From contig JAFLST010000010.1 in assembly GCA_022510815.1 (NCBI GenBank), forward strand, positions 1-64,000: DNA of 64,000 bases, given 5' to 3'. This stretch comes from Christensenellaceae bacterium. Its GTDB lineage: Bacteria; Bacillota; Clostridia; Christensenellales; Aristaeellaceae. This document shows, piece by piece, positions 1 to 8,139 of the stretch (within the stretch, counting starts at the first letter, position 1; every line of letters starts with the position of its first letter). Position numbers and translations under genes: made by a program. The notes below the pieces were generated by a model that was given only the letters and a program-made list of their open reading frames with translations, was not told the origin of the DNA and searched no databases.

Positions 1-506
1 GCCTTGCCGTGACGGGCTTCGTCGCGGGCCATCTCGTGCACGGTGTCATGGATGGCGTCGAGGCCGGCTTCCTTGGCCATCTTGGCCAGAGCGACCTTGC
101 CGGCGGTGGCGCCATTCTCGGCTTCCACGCGCATCTCGAGGTTCTTCTTGGTGGAGTCGGTCACGACTTCGCCCAGCAGCTCAGCGAACTTCGCGGCATG
201 CTCAGCCTCTTCATAAGCGGCCTTCTCCCAGTACAGGCCGATCTCGGGATAGCCCTCGCGATGGGCAACGCGGGCCATGGCCAGATACATGCCGACCTCG
301 GAGCACTCGCCCTCGAAGTTGGCCTTCAGACCGTCGATGATCTCCTGAGGCACGCCCTTCGCCACGCCGACCACATGCTCGGCAGCCCAGCTCATCTCGC
401 TCGCCTGCTTCACGAACTTGTCAGCAGGAACCTTGCACTGGGGGCACTTCTCCGGGGGCTGTTCGCCTTCCCACACATAGCCGCAAACGCTGCAAACCCA
501 CTTCAT
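1..506 (-). CDS. Rubrerythrin-like protein with N-terminal rubredoxin domain (partial, cut by window edge)
   Basis: The visible 168 residues start with a rubredoxin-type iron site (Cys5-x2-Cys8 and Cys21-x2-Cys24) followed by a ferritin-like four-helix domain with the di-iron motifs EEAEH and DEARH. The rubredoxin-first order is that of reverse rubrerythrins, which in clostridia act as NADH-linked peroxide reductases in the cytoplasm. The start is the ATG at 506, with GGAGGTAG just upstream. The C-terminus lies outside the window, so full length is unknown. Family call is firm; the exact electron donor is inference. Confidence 0.85.
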   Translation of the reverse strand, partial: MKWVCSVCGYVWEGEQPPEKCPQCKVPADKFVKQASEMSWAAEHVVGVAKGVPQEIIDGLKANFEGECSEVGMYLAMARVAHREGYPEIGLYWEKAAYEEAEHAAKFAELLGEVVTDSTKKNLEMRVEAENGATAGKVALAKMAKEAGLDAIHDTVHEMARDEARHGK

Positions 507-668
507 ATTGCATCTACCTCCGTTTGAAACATTCGTAGGCTTTCGCCTTGAGTGTATTATACACATTTTTCGGGTATATTGAAACACTTTTCAGGATTTT
601 TTTCAAAAAAGATGGAAAATAGAAGGCGCGGATTCCGGTCTTTTTGATGTTCTTTCGGCGGTCATCCG

Positions 669-697
669 TTGACAGAAACTGTTTGTCCGGCTATCAT
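669..697 (+). promoter_or_regulatory. Sigma-A type promoter of the aconitase operon
   Basis: A perfect -35 TTGACA (669-674) is followed after 17 bases by TATCAT (692-697). It sits 44 bases before the chosen acn start and faces the right way. Confidence 0.6.
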
Positions 698-709
698 GAA
701 ACGGTATGC

Positions 710-722
710 CGTATCCGATACG
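710..722. promoter_or_regulatory. Palindromic operator candidate in acn leader
   Basis: CGTATC-C-GATACG is a perfect inverted repeat with a one-base centre, lying about 12 bases after the -10 hexamer and 18 bases before the acn start. A repressor bound here would block transcription. The regulator is not identified. Confidence 0.35.
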
Positions 723-740
723 AATGTTTGGGAGGCTATC

Positions 741-2672
741 ATGAATCTGACACAGAAAATCCTGTCGGAGCACCTGATTTCCGGCAGGCTTGTCCCCGGC
801 GAGGAGATCGCCATCCGCATCGACCAGACCCTGACGCAGGACTCCACGGGCACCATGGCGTACCTGCAGTTCGAGGCCATGGGCGTGAAGCGCGTGCGCA
901 CCAAGAAGAGCGTCGCTTACATCGACCACAACACCCTGCAGACGGGCTTTGAAAACGCCGACGATCACCAGTATATCCAGACGGTGGCGAAGAAGCACGG
1001 CATTTACTGCTCCAAGCCCGGCAACGGCATCTGCCATCAGGTGCAGCTCGAGCGCTTCGGTGTGCCGGGCTACACGCTGCTGGGCTCCGACTCCCACACC
1101 CCCACCGGCGGCGGCATCGGCATGCTGGCCATCGGCGCGGGCGGTCTCGACGTGGCTGTGGCCATGGGCGGCGGCGCGTACTATCTGGCCTGTCCTAAGG
1201 TGGTGGGCATCAAGCTCACGGGCAAGCTCTCCTACGGCGTGGCGGCGAAGGATATCATCCTCGAGGTGCTGCGGCGCCTGTCCGTCAAGGGCGGCGTGGG
1301 CAAGGTGATGGAGTACATCGGCGAGGGTGTGAAAACCCTGACCGTTCCCGAGCGCGCCACCATCGCCAACATGGGCGCGGAGCTGGGCGCGACCACGTCC
1401 ATCTTCCCCTCGGACGAGGTGACCCGGGCGTTCCTCAAGGCCCAGCAGCGCGAGCAGGACTTCGTGCCCCTGTCCGCCGATGAGGGTGCGACCTATGACG
1501 AGACCCTCACCATTGACCTGAGTAGCCTCGTGCCGCTGGTGGCCAAGCCCCACATGCCCGATCTGGTGGAGACCGTCGAGGCCGTCGGCCCCATCAAGGT
1601 GGATCAGGTGTTCATCGGTTCCTGCACCAACTCCTCCTATACTGACATGATGCGGGTAGCCCGCATTCTGAAGGGCAAGACCGTGCATCCGGACGTGTCG
1701 CTCGTGATTGGCCCCGGCTCCAAGCAGGTGCTGACCATGCTGGCCCGCAACGGCGCGCTGGCCGACATGCTGGGTGCTGGCGCGCGCATTCTGGAGTCTG
1801 CCTGCGGGCCGTGCATCGGTATGGGCCAGTCGCCCAAGAGCAACGGCGTCTCCGTGCGCACCAACAACCGCAACTTCTTCGGCCGCAGCGGTACCAAGTC
1901 CGCGGGCATTTACCTGACCTCCTGCGAGACGGCGGCAATCACCGCGCTCACCGGCGTGCTGACCGATCCGCGCTGCCTCGATATCGACCTTGATATTCCG
2001 CTGCCGGAGACCTTTGAGGTCAACGACAATCTGGTGATTCCGCCGGTGGAGCCGGGTCATGAGGATGAGGCGGAGGTCGTGCGCGGCCCCAACATCCAGC
2101 CCTTCCCGCTGGGCAAGGCGCTGACCCCGGACGTGAGCGGCAAGGTGCTGCTCAAGATGGAGGACAACATCACCACCGACCACATCGCGCCCTCGGACGC
2201 GAAGCTCCTGCCCTTCCGCTCCAACGTGCCGTATCTGTCGGACTTCTGCCTGACCCCGGTGGACGCGGCGTTCCCGGCCCGGGCCAAGGCGGAGGGCGGC
2301 GGCCTGCTGGTGGCGGGCAGCAACTACGGGCAGGGCTCCAGCCGTGAGCATGCCGCGCTGGTGCCGCTGTATCTGGGCATACGCGCTGTGGCGGCGAAGT
2401 CCTTCGCCCGCATCCATCAGGCGAACCTCATCAATAACGGCATCCTGCCCCTGACCTTCGAGAACGAGGCGGACTACGACCGCATCGATCAGGACGACAC
2501 GCTGACGCTGCCGGGTATCCGCGCGGCCATCGAGGCAGGGAAGGAGCGCTTCACCCTGCGCAATGACACGAAGAACGAGGAGTACGCCGTGCGCATGCCC
2601 CTGACCGACCGTCAGCGCGGGATGATCCTCTGCGGCGGCCTGCTGAACTTTACAAGGGAGAGCAGCAAATGA
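741..2672 (+). CDS. acnA: Aconitate hydratase
   Basis: This 643-residue enzyme interconverts citrate and isocitrate in the cytoplasm. The three cluster-binding cysteines are visible: Cys295 in GSCTNSS and Cys355/Cys358 in ACGPCIG; the C-terminal swivelling domain carries GSNYGQGSSREHA near residue 528. Length fits the short bacterial/mitochondrial-like aconitases of clostridia rather than the 890-residue AcnA or AcnB forms. The ATG at 741 is chosen because GGGAGG lies 5 bases before it; an in-frame ATG at 669 overlaps the promoter and has no ribosome site. purN follows with a 4-base overlap. Confidence 0.93.
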   Translation: MNLTQKILSEHLISGRLVPGEEIAIRIDQTLTQDSTGTMAYLQFEAMGVKRVRTKKSVAYIDHNTLQTGFENADDHQYIQTVAKKHGIYCSKPGNGICHQVQLERFGVPGYTLLGSDSHTPTGGGIGMLAIGAGGLDVAVAMGGGAYYLACPKVVGIKLTGKLSYGVAAKDIILEVLRRLSVKGGVGKVMEYIGEGVKTLTVPERATIANMGAELGATTSIFPSDEVTRAFLKAQQREQDFVPLSADEGATYDETLTIDLSSLVPLVAKPHMPDLVETVEAVGPIKVDQVFIGSCTNSSYTDMMRVARILKGKTVHPDVSLVIGPGSKQVLTMLARNGALADMLGAGARILESACGPCIGMGQSPKSNGVSVRTNNRNFFGRSGTKSAGIYLTSCETAAITALTGVLTDPRCLDIDLDIPLPETFEVNDNLVIPPVEPGHEDEAEVVRGPNIQPFPLGKALTPDVSGKVLLKMEDNITTDHIAPSDAKLLPFRSNVPYLSDFCLTPVDAAFPARAKAEGGGLLVAGSNYGQGSSREHAALVPLYLGIRAVAAKSFARIHQANLINNGILPLTFENEADYDRIDQDDTLTLPGIRAAIEAGKERFTLRNDTKNEEYAVRMPLTDRQRGMILCGGLLNFTRESSK

Positions 2673-3271
2673 CGCCCCTGCGTATCGCGGTGTTCGCGTC
2701 CCACGGAGGCAGCGACCTGCAGGCCATCATCGACGGCTGCAAGAGCGGCTCGCTGGCTGCGGAGGTGTGCGCCGTCATCAGCAACAACAGCGGCTCGATG
2801 GCGCTGGAACGGGCGCGGCAGGAAGGCATCCCGGCGCTGCACCTGAGCGCGAAGCAGTCCGGTGACGAGGAACGCCTGGCGGCGAACATCCTGGCGGCGC
2901 TTGAGGCGCAGGGGGCCGACATGATCTTCCTGGCGGGATACATGCGTAAGCTGCACCCTGATGTGCTGGCGCGCTATGACAACCGGGTGTTCAACATCCA
3001 TCCGGCGCTGCTGCCGAAGTACGGCGGACAGGGCATGTACGGCATGAATGTTCACCGGGCGGTCATCGAGGCCGGAGAGCCGGAGACGGGCGTGACCATC
3101 CACCGGGTGAACGCTGCCTATGACAGCGGGGCGATCGTCGCGCAGACGACCGTGCCGGTTCAGCCGGGAGATACGCCGGAAGCGCTGGCGGCCCGGGTGC
3201 TGGAGCGGGAGCATACGTTTCTGGTGGAGGTCATCGGGAACATTATCAGCGGCGCCATCCCGCTGGGCTGA
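2669..3271 (+). CDS. purN: Phosphoribosylglycinamide formyltransferase
   Basis: A 200-residue GAR transformylase that moves a formyl group from 10-formyl-tetrahydrofolate to glycinamide ribonucleotide in purine synthesis. It shows the N-terminal Rossmann start RIAVFASHGGSDLQAI, the catalytic segment FNIHPALLPKYGG (Asn and His of the active site) and the downstream acidic segment AAYDSGAIVAQ (Asp of the catalytic triad). Its ATG overlaps the acn stop as ATGA, so it is translationally coupled to aconitase, an unusual partner; other pur genes are absent here. A terminator follows at 3303. Confidence 0.93.
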   Translation: MTPLRIAVFASHGGSDLQAIIDGCKSGSLAAEVCAVISNNSGSMALERARQEGIPALHLSAKQSGDEERLAANILAALEAQGADMIFLAGYMRKLHPDVLARYDNRVFNIHPALLPKYGGQGMYGMNVHRAVIEAGEPETGVTIHRVNAAYDSGAIVAQTTVPVQPGDTPEALAARVLEREHTFLVEVIGNIISGAIPLG

Positions 3272-3302
3272 ATTGGAACTGAATATCCTACGGTGTGACA
3301 AT

Positions 3303-3338
3303 GTCGTCCCGCTCCCATGGCGGGGCGACTGTCTTTTT
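3303..3338 (+). terminator. Rho-independent terminator after purN
   Basis: GTCGTCCCGC (3303-3312) pairs with GCGGGGCGAC (3320-3329) across a 7-base loop, one G-T pair, followed by TGTCTTTTT. Confidence 0.8.
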
Positions 3339-3349
3339 CCCGGAAACCC

Positions 3350-3378
3350 TTGTATTTTTCCACTTTTCCCATTATAAT
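3350..3378 (+). promoter_or_regulatory. Promoter of glnS
   Basis: TTGTAT (3350-3355), 17-base spacer and perfect TATAAT (3373-3378), 39 bases before the glnS start. The leader is too short for a T-box riboswitch. Confidence 0.65.
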
Positions 3379-3417
3379 GGAGCAATGCACAAGGCGTGCA
3401 AGGAAGGATGATTTCCG

Positions 3418-5124
3418 ATGGAAGAAACCACGCGCAGCAACTTTATCTGGGACGCCATTGAGGAGGACCTCAAGGAAGGCCGCTATGAACAGGTGCATAC
3501 CCGGTTCCCTCCGGAACCGAACGGTTACATGCACATCGGGCACTGCAAGGCGCTCATCATGGACTTCCTGACGGCGGAACGCTTCGGCGGTCAGTGCAAC
3601 CTGCGCTTTGACGATACCAACCCGGCGAAGGAAGACACCGAGTATGTGGAGGCCATCAAGAAGGACATCCACTGGCTGGGCTTCCACTGGACGGGCGGAC
3701 TGTACTATGCCTCGGACTACTACGACAAGTGCTATGAGATCGCCGAGGAGTGGATCAAGCGCGGGCTGGCCTATGTGGACGAGCTGTCCAAAGACGAGAT
3801 GCGCGAATACCGCGGCACGCTGACCGAGCCGGGCAAAAACAGCCCGTGGCGCGACCGGCCCGCAGAGGAGAGCCTCGACCTGTTCCGCCGGATGAAGGCG
3901 GGCGAGTTCCCCGAGGGCAAGTACACCCTGCGGGCCAAGATTGACATGACCTCGCCCAATATCGTCATGCGCGATCCGGCGATCTACCGCATCCTGTATA
4001 AGGAGCACTGGCGCACGGGCAAGAAGTGGTGCATCTACCCGATGTACGACTTCTCGCACCCCATTGGCGACGCGCTGGAGGGTATCAGCCACTCCATGTG
4101 CTCGCTGGAGTATGAGATTCACCGCCCGCTCTACGACTGGGTGGTGGAGAAGAGCCGCGACATGCTGCCCGCGAAGCCCCGTCAGATCGAGTTCGCGCGG
4201 CTGAACATGACCCAGACCGTCATGAGCAAGCGCTACCTGCGTCAGCTGGTGGAGGAGGGTCACGTTCGCGGCTGGGACGATCCGCGTATGCCCACCCTCT
4301 CCGCGCTGCGCCGCCGGGGTTACACGGCTCAGGCCATCCGCAGCTTTGTGGACAAGATCGGTATGAGCAAGGCGGACTCCGTTGTGGACTTTGCGCTGCT
4401 GGAGCACTGCGTGCGCGACGATCTGGGTGCAAAGGCGCCCCGCGCCATGGCGGTGCTGCGGCCACTCAAGGTCGTGCTGACCAACTGGCCTGAGGGCGAA
4501 ACCAAGGCCCTCGAAATCGAGAACCATCCCGACCATCCCGAGATGGGCACCCGCACGGTAACCTTCGGCCGGGAGCTGTACATCGAGCAGGAGGACTTCA
4601 TGGAGGTCCCCGCCAAGAAGTATCAGCGCATGTTCCCGGGCAACGAGGTGCGGCTCAAGGGCGCGTACATCGTGAAGTGCGAGGACTGCGTCAAGGATGA
4701 GGCCGGCAATGTGGTGGAAGTGCGCTGCACTGTTGACTTCGATTCCCTCTCCGGCAGCGCAGGGGCCGACCGCAAGATCAAGGGCAAGACCCTGCACTGG
4801 GTCAGCGCTGCGGATGCGGTGCCCTTCGAGGCCCGGCTATACGAGCCGCTGCTGATGAACGAGGGCGACATGGAAGCCGAGGAGACCGAGGACGGCGAGA
4901 ACGTCGTGCCCGATAAGAAGGACTTCATCAGCCGCCTGAATCCCAACAGCCTGACGGTGCTGGAGGGCGTCGCAGAGCCCTGCGTCCTGTCTGTTGAGGA
5001 TGGCACGACCTTCCAGTTCCTGCGCAGCGGCTATTTCTGCAAGGACCCCGACTCCACGCCGGACAAGCCGGTCTATAACCGGGTCGTCGGCCTGCGGGAT
5101 ACCTTTGCCAAGCAGAACAAATGA
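3418..5124 (+). CDS. glnS: Glutamine--tRNA ligase
   Basis: A 568-residue class I aminoacyl-tRNA synthetase that charges tRNA-Gln directly. HIGH motif at residues 39-42 within FPPEPNGYMHIGH; the KMSKS-type motif is MSKR at about 269-272; the C-terminal half holds the GlnRS beta-barrel anticodon domains and ends with the GlnRS-like FCKDPDSTPDKPVYNR. Most Firmicutes make Gln-tRNA through GluRS plus GatCAB, so a true GlnRS is typical only of some clostridial and proteobacterial lineages. It is followed by gltX, 92 bases away, across a dispersed palindromic repeat. Confidence 0.93.
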   Translation: MEETTRSNFIWDAIEEDLKEGRYEQVHTRFPPEPNGYMHIGHCKALIMDFLTAERFGGQCNLRFDDTNPAKEDTEYVEAIKKDIHWLGFHWTGGLYYASDYYDKCYEIAEEWIKRGLAYVDELSKDEMREYRGTLTEPGKNSPWRDRPAEESLDLFRRMKAGEFPEGKYTLRAKIDMTSPNIVMRDPAIYRILYKEHWRTGKKWCIYPMYDFSHPIGDALEGISHSMCSLEYEIHRPLYDWVVEKSRDMLPAKPRQIEFARLNMTQTVMSKRYLRQLVEEGHVRGWDDPRMPTLSALRRRGYTAQAIRSFVDKIGMSKADSVVDFALLEHCVRDDLGAKAPRAMAVLRPLKVVLTNWPEGETKALEIENHPDHPEMGTRTVTFGRELYIEQEDFMEVPAKKYQRMFPGNEVRLKGAYIVKCEDCVKDEAGNVVEVRCTVDFDSLSGSAGADRKIKGKTLHWVSAADAVPFEARLYEPLLMNEGDMEAEETEDGENVVPDKKDFISRLNPNSLTVLEGVAEPCVLSVEDGTTFQFLRSGYFCKDPDSTPDKPVYNRVVGLRDTFAKQNK

Positions 5125-5152
5125 TGTAAACAGCTTCGCGCCAGCGGAGAGA

Positions 5153-5205
5153 GGAGTCCGGAGGAGCAATGCCCCTCTGGCGGGGTGCGGGGGCAGAGCC
5201 CCTGC
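5153..5205 (+). repeat. Dispersed two-hairpin repeat, family 1, copy 1
   Basis: This 53-base element lies between glnS and gltX and aligns along its whole length with 52074-52127. Its 3' part folds as GCGGGGGC-aga-GCCCCTGC (5187-5205). Differences from the other copy keep the hairpin paired, which suggests a conserved folded element. It ends 2 bases before the GAGGAGG ribosome site of gltX. Confidence 0.7.
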
Positions 5206-5216
5206 GAGGAGGTAAC

Positions 5217-6665
5217 ATGCAAGTACGCACACGTTTCGCGCCGTCGCCGACGGGATACATGCACCTCGGCGGTCTGAGGACGGCGCTGTATAACTACCTG
5301 TACGCCAAGAAGATGGGCGGTAAGTTCATCCTGCGCATCGAGGACACGGATCAGGAGCGCTTCGTTGAGGGCGCGACGGAGGTCATCTATGAGACCCTGC
5401 GCGGCTGCGGCATCGACTGGGACGAGGGCCCTGATGTGGGCGGCGATTGCGGGCCGTATGTGCAGAGCGACCGCAAGCTGATGTACATGCCCTACGCCAA
5501 GCAGCTCGTGGAAAGCGGTCACGCCTACTACTGCTTCTGCACCAAGGAGGAGCTGGATGAGCGCCGCGCCGCTGCCGAGGCAAAGGGCGAGGTGTTCAAG
5601 TATGACAAGCACTGCCTGCACCTGAGCAAGGAAGAAGTGCAGCAGAAGCTCGACGCGGGCGTGCCCTTCGTCATCCGGCAGAACGCCCCGACTACCGGCG
5701 AGAGCAAGTATCACGACGTGGTGTTCGGCGACATCTCCTTCCCGAACGATACCCTCGACGACATGATCCTGATGAAGGCGGACGGCATGCCCACATACAA
5801 CTTCGCCAACGTTATCGACGATCATCTGATGGGCATCACCCACGTCATGCGCGGCATGGAATACCTGAGCTCCACGCCCAAGTATAACCTGCTCTACGAC
5901 GCCTTCGGGTGGGAAGCGCCGGAATACATCCACCTGACCACTGTCATGCGCGACGCGAAGCATAAGCTCTCCAAGCGCGACGGTGACGCGTATTACTCCG
6001 ACTTTATCGACAAGGGCTATCTGAAAGAGGCGCTCATCAACTATCTGGCGCTGGTGGGCTGGAATCCCGGCGACGAGCGGGAGTTCTTCACGCTGGAGGA
6101 GCTGATCGAGGCCTTCGATATCCACCGGCTGAATAACTCGCCCGGCATCTTCGACGTGGACAAGCTGACGTGGTTCAACGCGGAGTACATCCGCCGTCTG
6201 CCGCCGGAGAAGTATCTCGAGATGGTCACGCCTTGGTTCGATCAGGTGCTGGCGGGCAAGGGCATCGACTATCCGCGGCTGGCGCAGCTCATGCAGGAGC
6301 GCACCGAGGTCTTCAACCGCGTGCCGGATATGGTGCGCTTCCTTGGCGAACTGCCCGAGTATGAAGTCGACCTCTACACGCATAAGAAAATGAAGACCAA
6401 CCCCGAGGTCGCCAAGGCCTCGCTGGAGCTGGTCAAGCCTGTGCTGGAGGGCATCGACCACTGGACGGAGCAGAACCTGCACGACGCGCTGATGGCGGCG
6501 ATTGCCGAGGCAGGGCTCAAGAACGGCGCGGTGCTCTGGCCGCTGCGGATTGCGATCTCCGGTCAGGCGAGTACCCCCGGCGGCGCGATCGAGATCGCGT
6601 GGCTGCTGGGCAAGGAAGAGACCCTGCGGCGTCTGGAGGACGGTCTTAACCGGCTGACCAAGTAA
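5217..6665 (+). CDS. gltX: Glutamate--tRNA ligase
   Basis: A 482-residue class I synthetase. The signature RFAPSPTGYMHLGG (residues 6-19) contains the HIGH-type motif, and KLSKRDGD near residue 250 is the KMSKS-type loop; length and the C-terminal helical anticodon domain match bacterial GluRS. The ATG at 5217 has GAGGAGGT 5 bases upstream; the longer in-frame start at 5169 lies inside the repeat. With glnS next door, this enzyme is probably discriminating, charging only tRNA-Glu; that is inference. Confidence 0.92.
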   Translation: MQVRTRFAPSPTGYMHLGGLRTALYNYLYAKKMGGKFILRIEDTDQERFVEGATEVIYETLRGCGIDWDEGPDVGGDCGPYVQSDRKLMYMPYAKQLVESGHAYYCFCTKEELDERRAAAEAKGEVFKYDKHCLHLSKEEVQQKLDAGVPFVIRQNAPTTGESKYHDVVFGDISFPNDTLDDMILMKADGMPTYNFANVIDDHLMGITHVMRGMEYLSSTPKYNLLYDAFGWEAPEYIHLTTVMRDAKHKLSKRDGDAYYSDFIDKGYLKEALINYLALVGWNPGDEREFFTLEELIEAFDIHRLNNSPGIFDVDKLTWFNAEYIRRLPPEKYLEMVTPWFDQVLAGKGIDYPRLAQLMQERTEVFNRVPDMVRFLGELPEYEVDLYTHKKMKTNPEVAKASLELVKPVLEGIDHWTEQNLHDALMAAIAEAGLKNGAVLWPLRIAISGQASTPGGAIEIAWLLGKEETLRRLEDGLNRLTK

Positions 6666-6703
6666 ACCTTATATTTATTGTTTATGAAAGAAGTGCTTTA
6701 TTT

Positions 6704-7195
6704 ATGAAACAGGTATCCGTGAAGCAGCTGACCCTTGCCGGCGTGATGGCGGCGCTCGTGTTCGTGATGACCTACCTGCCGAAGGTGCCCGTGCCCGTGA
6801 CGGGCGGTTATATCCATCTGGGCGACGGCGCGATCTTTCTGGCTGTGCTGCTTCTGGGGCCGCTGGGGATTCCGGCGGCGGCGATTGGCTCGGGCTTGTC
6901 CGATCTGATCGGCGGGTACATGGTCTACGTCATCCCCACGCTGGTGATCAAGGGCCTTGTGGCGTTCTGCGCATGGGCGCTATTCCGCAGGGGCTCTTGG
7001 CTGTGGGCTGCGGTGGCCTTCGTCATCGCGGAGGTGGTGATGGTGCTGGGATACTTTGACTTTGAAGCCGTGATGTATGGCTCCGCGGCGGCGATTGCGG
7101 CGATCCTGCCCAATGTGATTCAGGGCGTTGCGGGCGTGGCGATGGGTCTGGTGTGCGTGGCGCTGATGCCGCGGCTGGAAAAGATCGTGAAGTAA
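6704..7195 (+). CDS. ECF transporter S component (substrate-binding membrane protein)
   Basis: A 163-residue, very hydrophobic protein with about five to six membrane segments and the S-component pattern GGYIHLGDGAIFLAVLLLGP (residues 27-46). Such proteins bind a vitamin or precursor and work with a shared EcfA-A'-T module, encoded elsewhere. The closest style is the HmpT/ThiW-like group (pyrimidine or thiamine precursors), but substrate cannot be read from sequence and no riboswitch precedes it. The ribosome site is weak (GAAAG). A copy-like phrase TTTATGAAA occurs 20 bases upstream and opens only a 7-codon frame. Confidence 0.75.
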   Translation: MKQVSVKQLTLAGVMAALVFVMTYLPKVPVPVTGGYIHLGDGAIFLAVLLLGPLGIPAAAIGSGLSDLIGGYMVYVIPTLVIKGLVAFCAWALFRRGSWLWAAVAFVIAEVVMVLGYFDFEAVMYGSAAAIAAILPNVIQGVAGVAMGLVCVALMPRLEKIVK

Positions 7196-7201
7196 ATTGC
7201 G

Positions 7202-7240
7202 GCAGGGGCGGCTTTCGATCCGAAAGTCCCCCTCTCGCGC
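7202..7240. repeat. Dispersed palindromic repeat, family 2, copy A
   Basis: Imperfect palindrome AGGGGCGGCTTTCG/CGAAAGTCCCCCT with flanking CTCTCGC. On the minus strand it reads like copies at 38119 and 43176. It sits just after the ECF gene stop and 19 bases before the terminator. Confidence 0.7.
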
Positions 7241-7258
7241 TTATCCGGAAAGGCACTT

Positions 7259-7282
7259 GCGGGCGTATGCCCGCATTTTTTA
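7259..7282 (+). terminator. Terminator after the ECF S-component gene
   Basis: GCGGGC-gtat-GCCCGC followed by ATTTTTTAT. Confidence 0.75.
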
Positions 7283-7319
7283 TATCCTCGGGCGCATAGA
7301 ACCTACGAGGAGGTGCACC

Positions 7320-8093
7320 ATGAGGATGAAAAAGGAGAGGGCAATCACCCTGCTGGCAGCGTTGACCGTTTTGATTGGTGGTTTGCTGATCGTGGCGCTG
7401 CTGCTTCAGGGAGCAACGGGGCAGAACAAGACTGCTGAAGCGCCTTCGGAAGAGCCGCAACCCACGGCGACGCCGGAGCCGCTGCCCCTGACGGGCTGGA
7501 CGATTCTCATTGATCCGGGCCACGGCGGCTATGACGGAGGCGCCAGGGCCCGGGATTCCGGCGTGTGGGAGAAGGTCATCAACCTGAACGTGGCGCTGCA
7601 GGTGGAAAAGAGTCTCATGAGTCAGGGCGCGGCGGTCATCATGACCCGACGGGAGGATGCCGACCTGTGCACGGCGGACCGGCCCGCGGCGCTGACGAAG
7701 AAGCGGCAGGACATGCTGGCGAGGGTGGAGATGGCTGTGTCGGCGAAGGTGGACATGGTGCTGTCCATCCATATGAATGAGTACCGGGCGCGGGGAGAGT
7801 CGGGGCCGCAGGTATTCTACCGGCAGGGCAGCGACGCGGGACGGCTGCTGGCAGGGTGCATGCAGGAGGCGCTGATCGAGCAGCTCCAGCCCCGGAAGCA
7901 GCGGGCCGCCATGGCAGGGGATTACTTCATCCTCCAGCTTGACGTGCCCTCGGTGCTGGTGGAGTGCGGCTTCATCTCAAACCCGGAGGAGGAGCGACTG
8001 CTGCTCTCTGAGGACTATCAGGCACGGCTGGGCGGTGCGGTGGCCGCTGGCGTGATGAGCTATGTGGAGCTTCAAGAAGTAATGAACAAATAA
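7320..8093 (+). CDS. cwlD: N-acetylmuramoyl-L-alanine amidase, CwlD-like
   Basis: A 257-residue protein with one N-terminal membrane segment (about residues 8-31), a Pro/Glu-rich linker and an Amidase_3 domain. Zinc and catalytic residues are visible: His68 in IDPGHGG, Glu84 in WEKVINLN, His151 in SIHMNEY and Glu215 in VECGFISN. Size, membrane anchor and lack of SH3 or SPOR domains fit CwlD, which removes stem peptides so that muramic lactam can form in the spore cortex. The ATG at 7320 has AGGAGGTG 5 bases upstream. Another membrane-anchored amidase cannot be excluded. Confidence 0.75.
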   Translation: MRMKKERAITLLAALTVLIGGLLIVALLLQGATGQNKTAEAPSEEPQPTATPEPLPLTGWTILIDPGHGGYDGGARARDSGVWEKVINLNVALQVEKSLMSQGAAVIMTRREDADLCTADRPAALTKKRQDMLARVEMAVSAKVDMVLSIHMNEYRARGESGPQVFYRQGSDAGRLLAGCMQEALIEQLQPRKQRAAMAGDYFILQLDVPSVLVECGFISNPEEERLLLSEDYQARLGGAVAAGVMSYVELQEVMNK

Positions 8094-8095
8094 AA

Positions 8096-8130
8096 AACGG
8101 AGGAACCTTTGCAGGTTCCTCCGCCCTTTT
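8096..8130. terminator. Bidirectional terminator between convergent genes
   Basis: CGGAGGAACC-tttgca-GGTTCCTCCG, with a T-run on the right and an A-run on the left, serves the amidase gene and the convergent secreted-protein gene. Confidence 0.85.
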
Positions 8131-8139
8131 GTCTTTGCC

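Noticed and set aside
603..2417. 604-codon open frame on the minus strand inside acn
   Set aside because: It is the antisense shadow of a G+C-rich gene: low-complexity His/Gly/Ala protein, no ribosome site, and the plus strand encodes an intact aconitase.
3340..3417. T-box or other riboswitch before glnS
   Set aside because: Only about 40 bases lie between the promoter and the start codon, too short for a T-box, and no T-box core motif is present.
6684..6707. Seven-codon frame MKEVLYL overlapping the start of the ECF S-component gene
   Set aside because: No ribosome site, no associated hairpins; the repeated TTTATGAAA phrase can arise by chance in A+T-rich leader.
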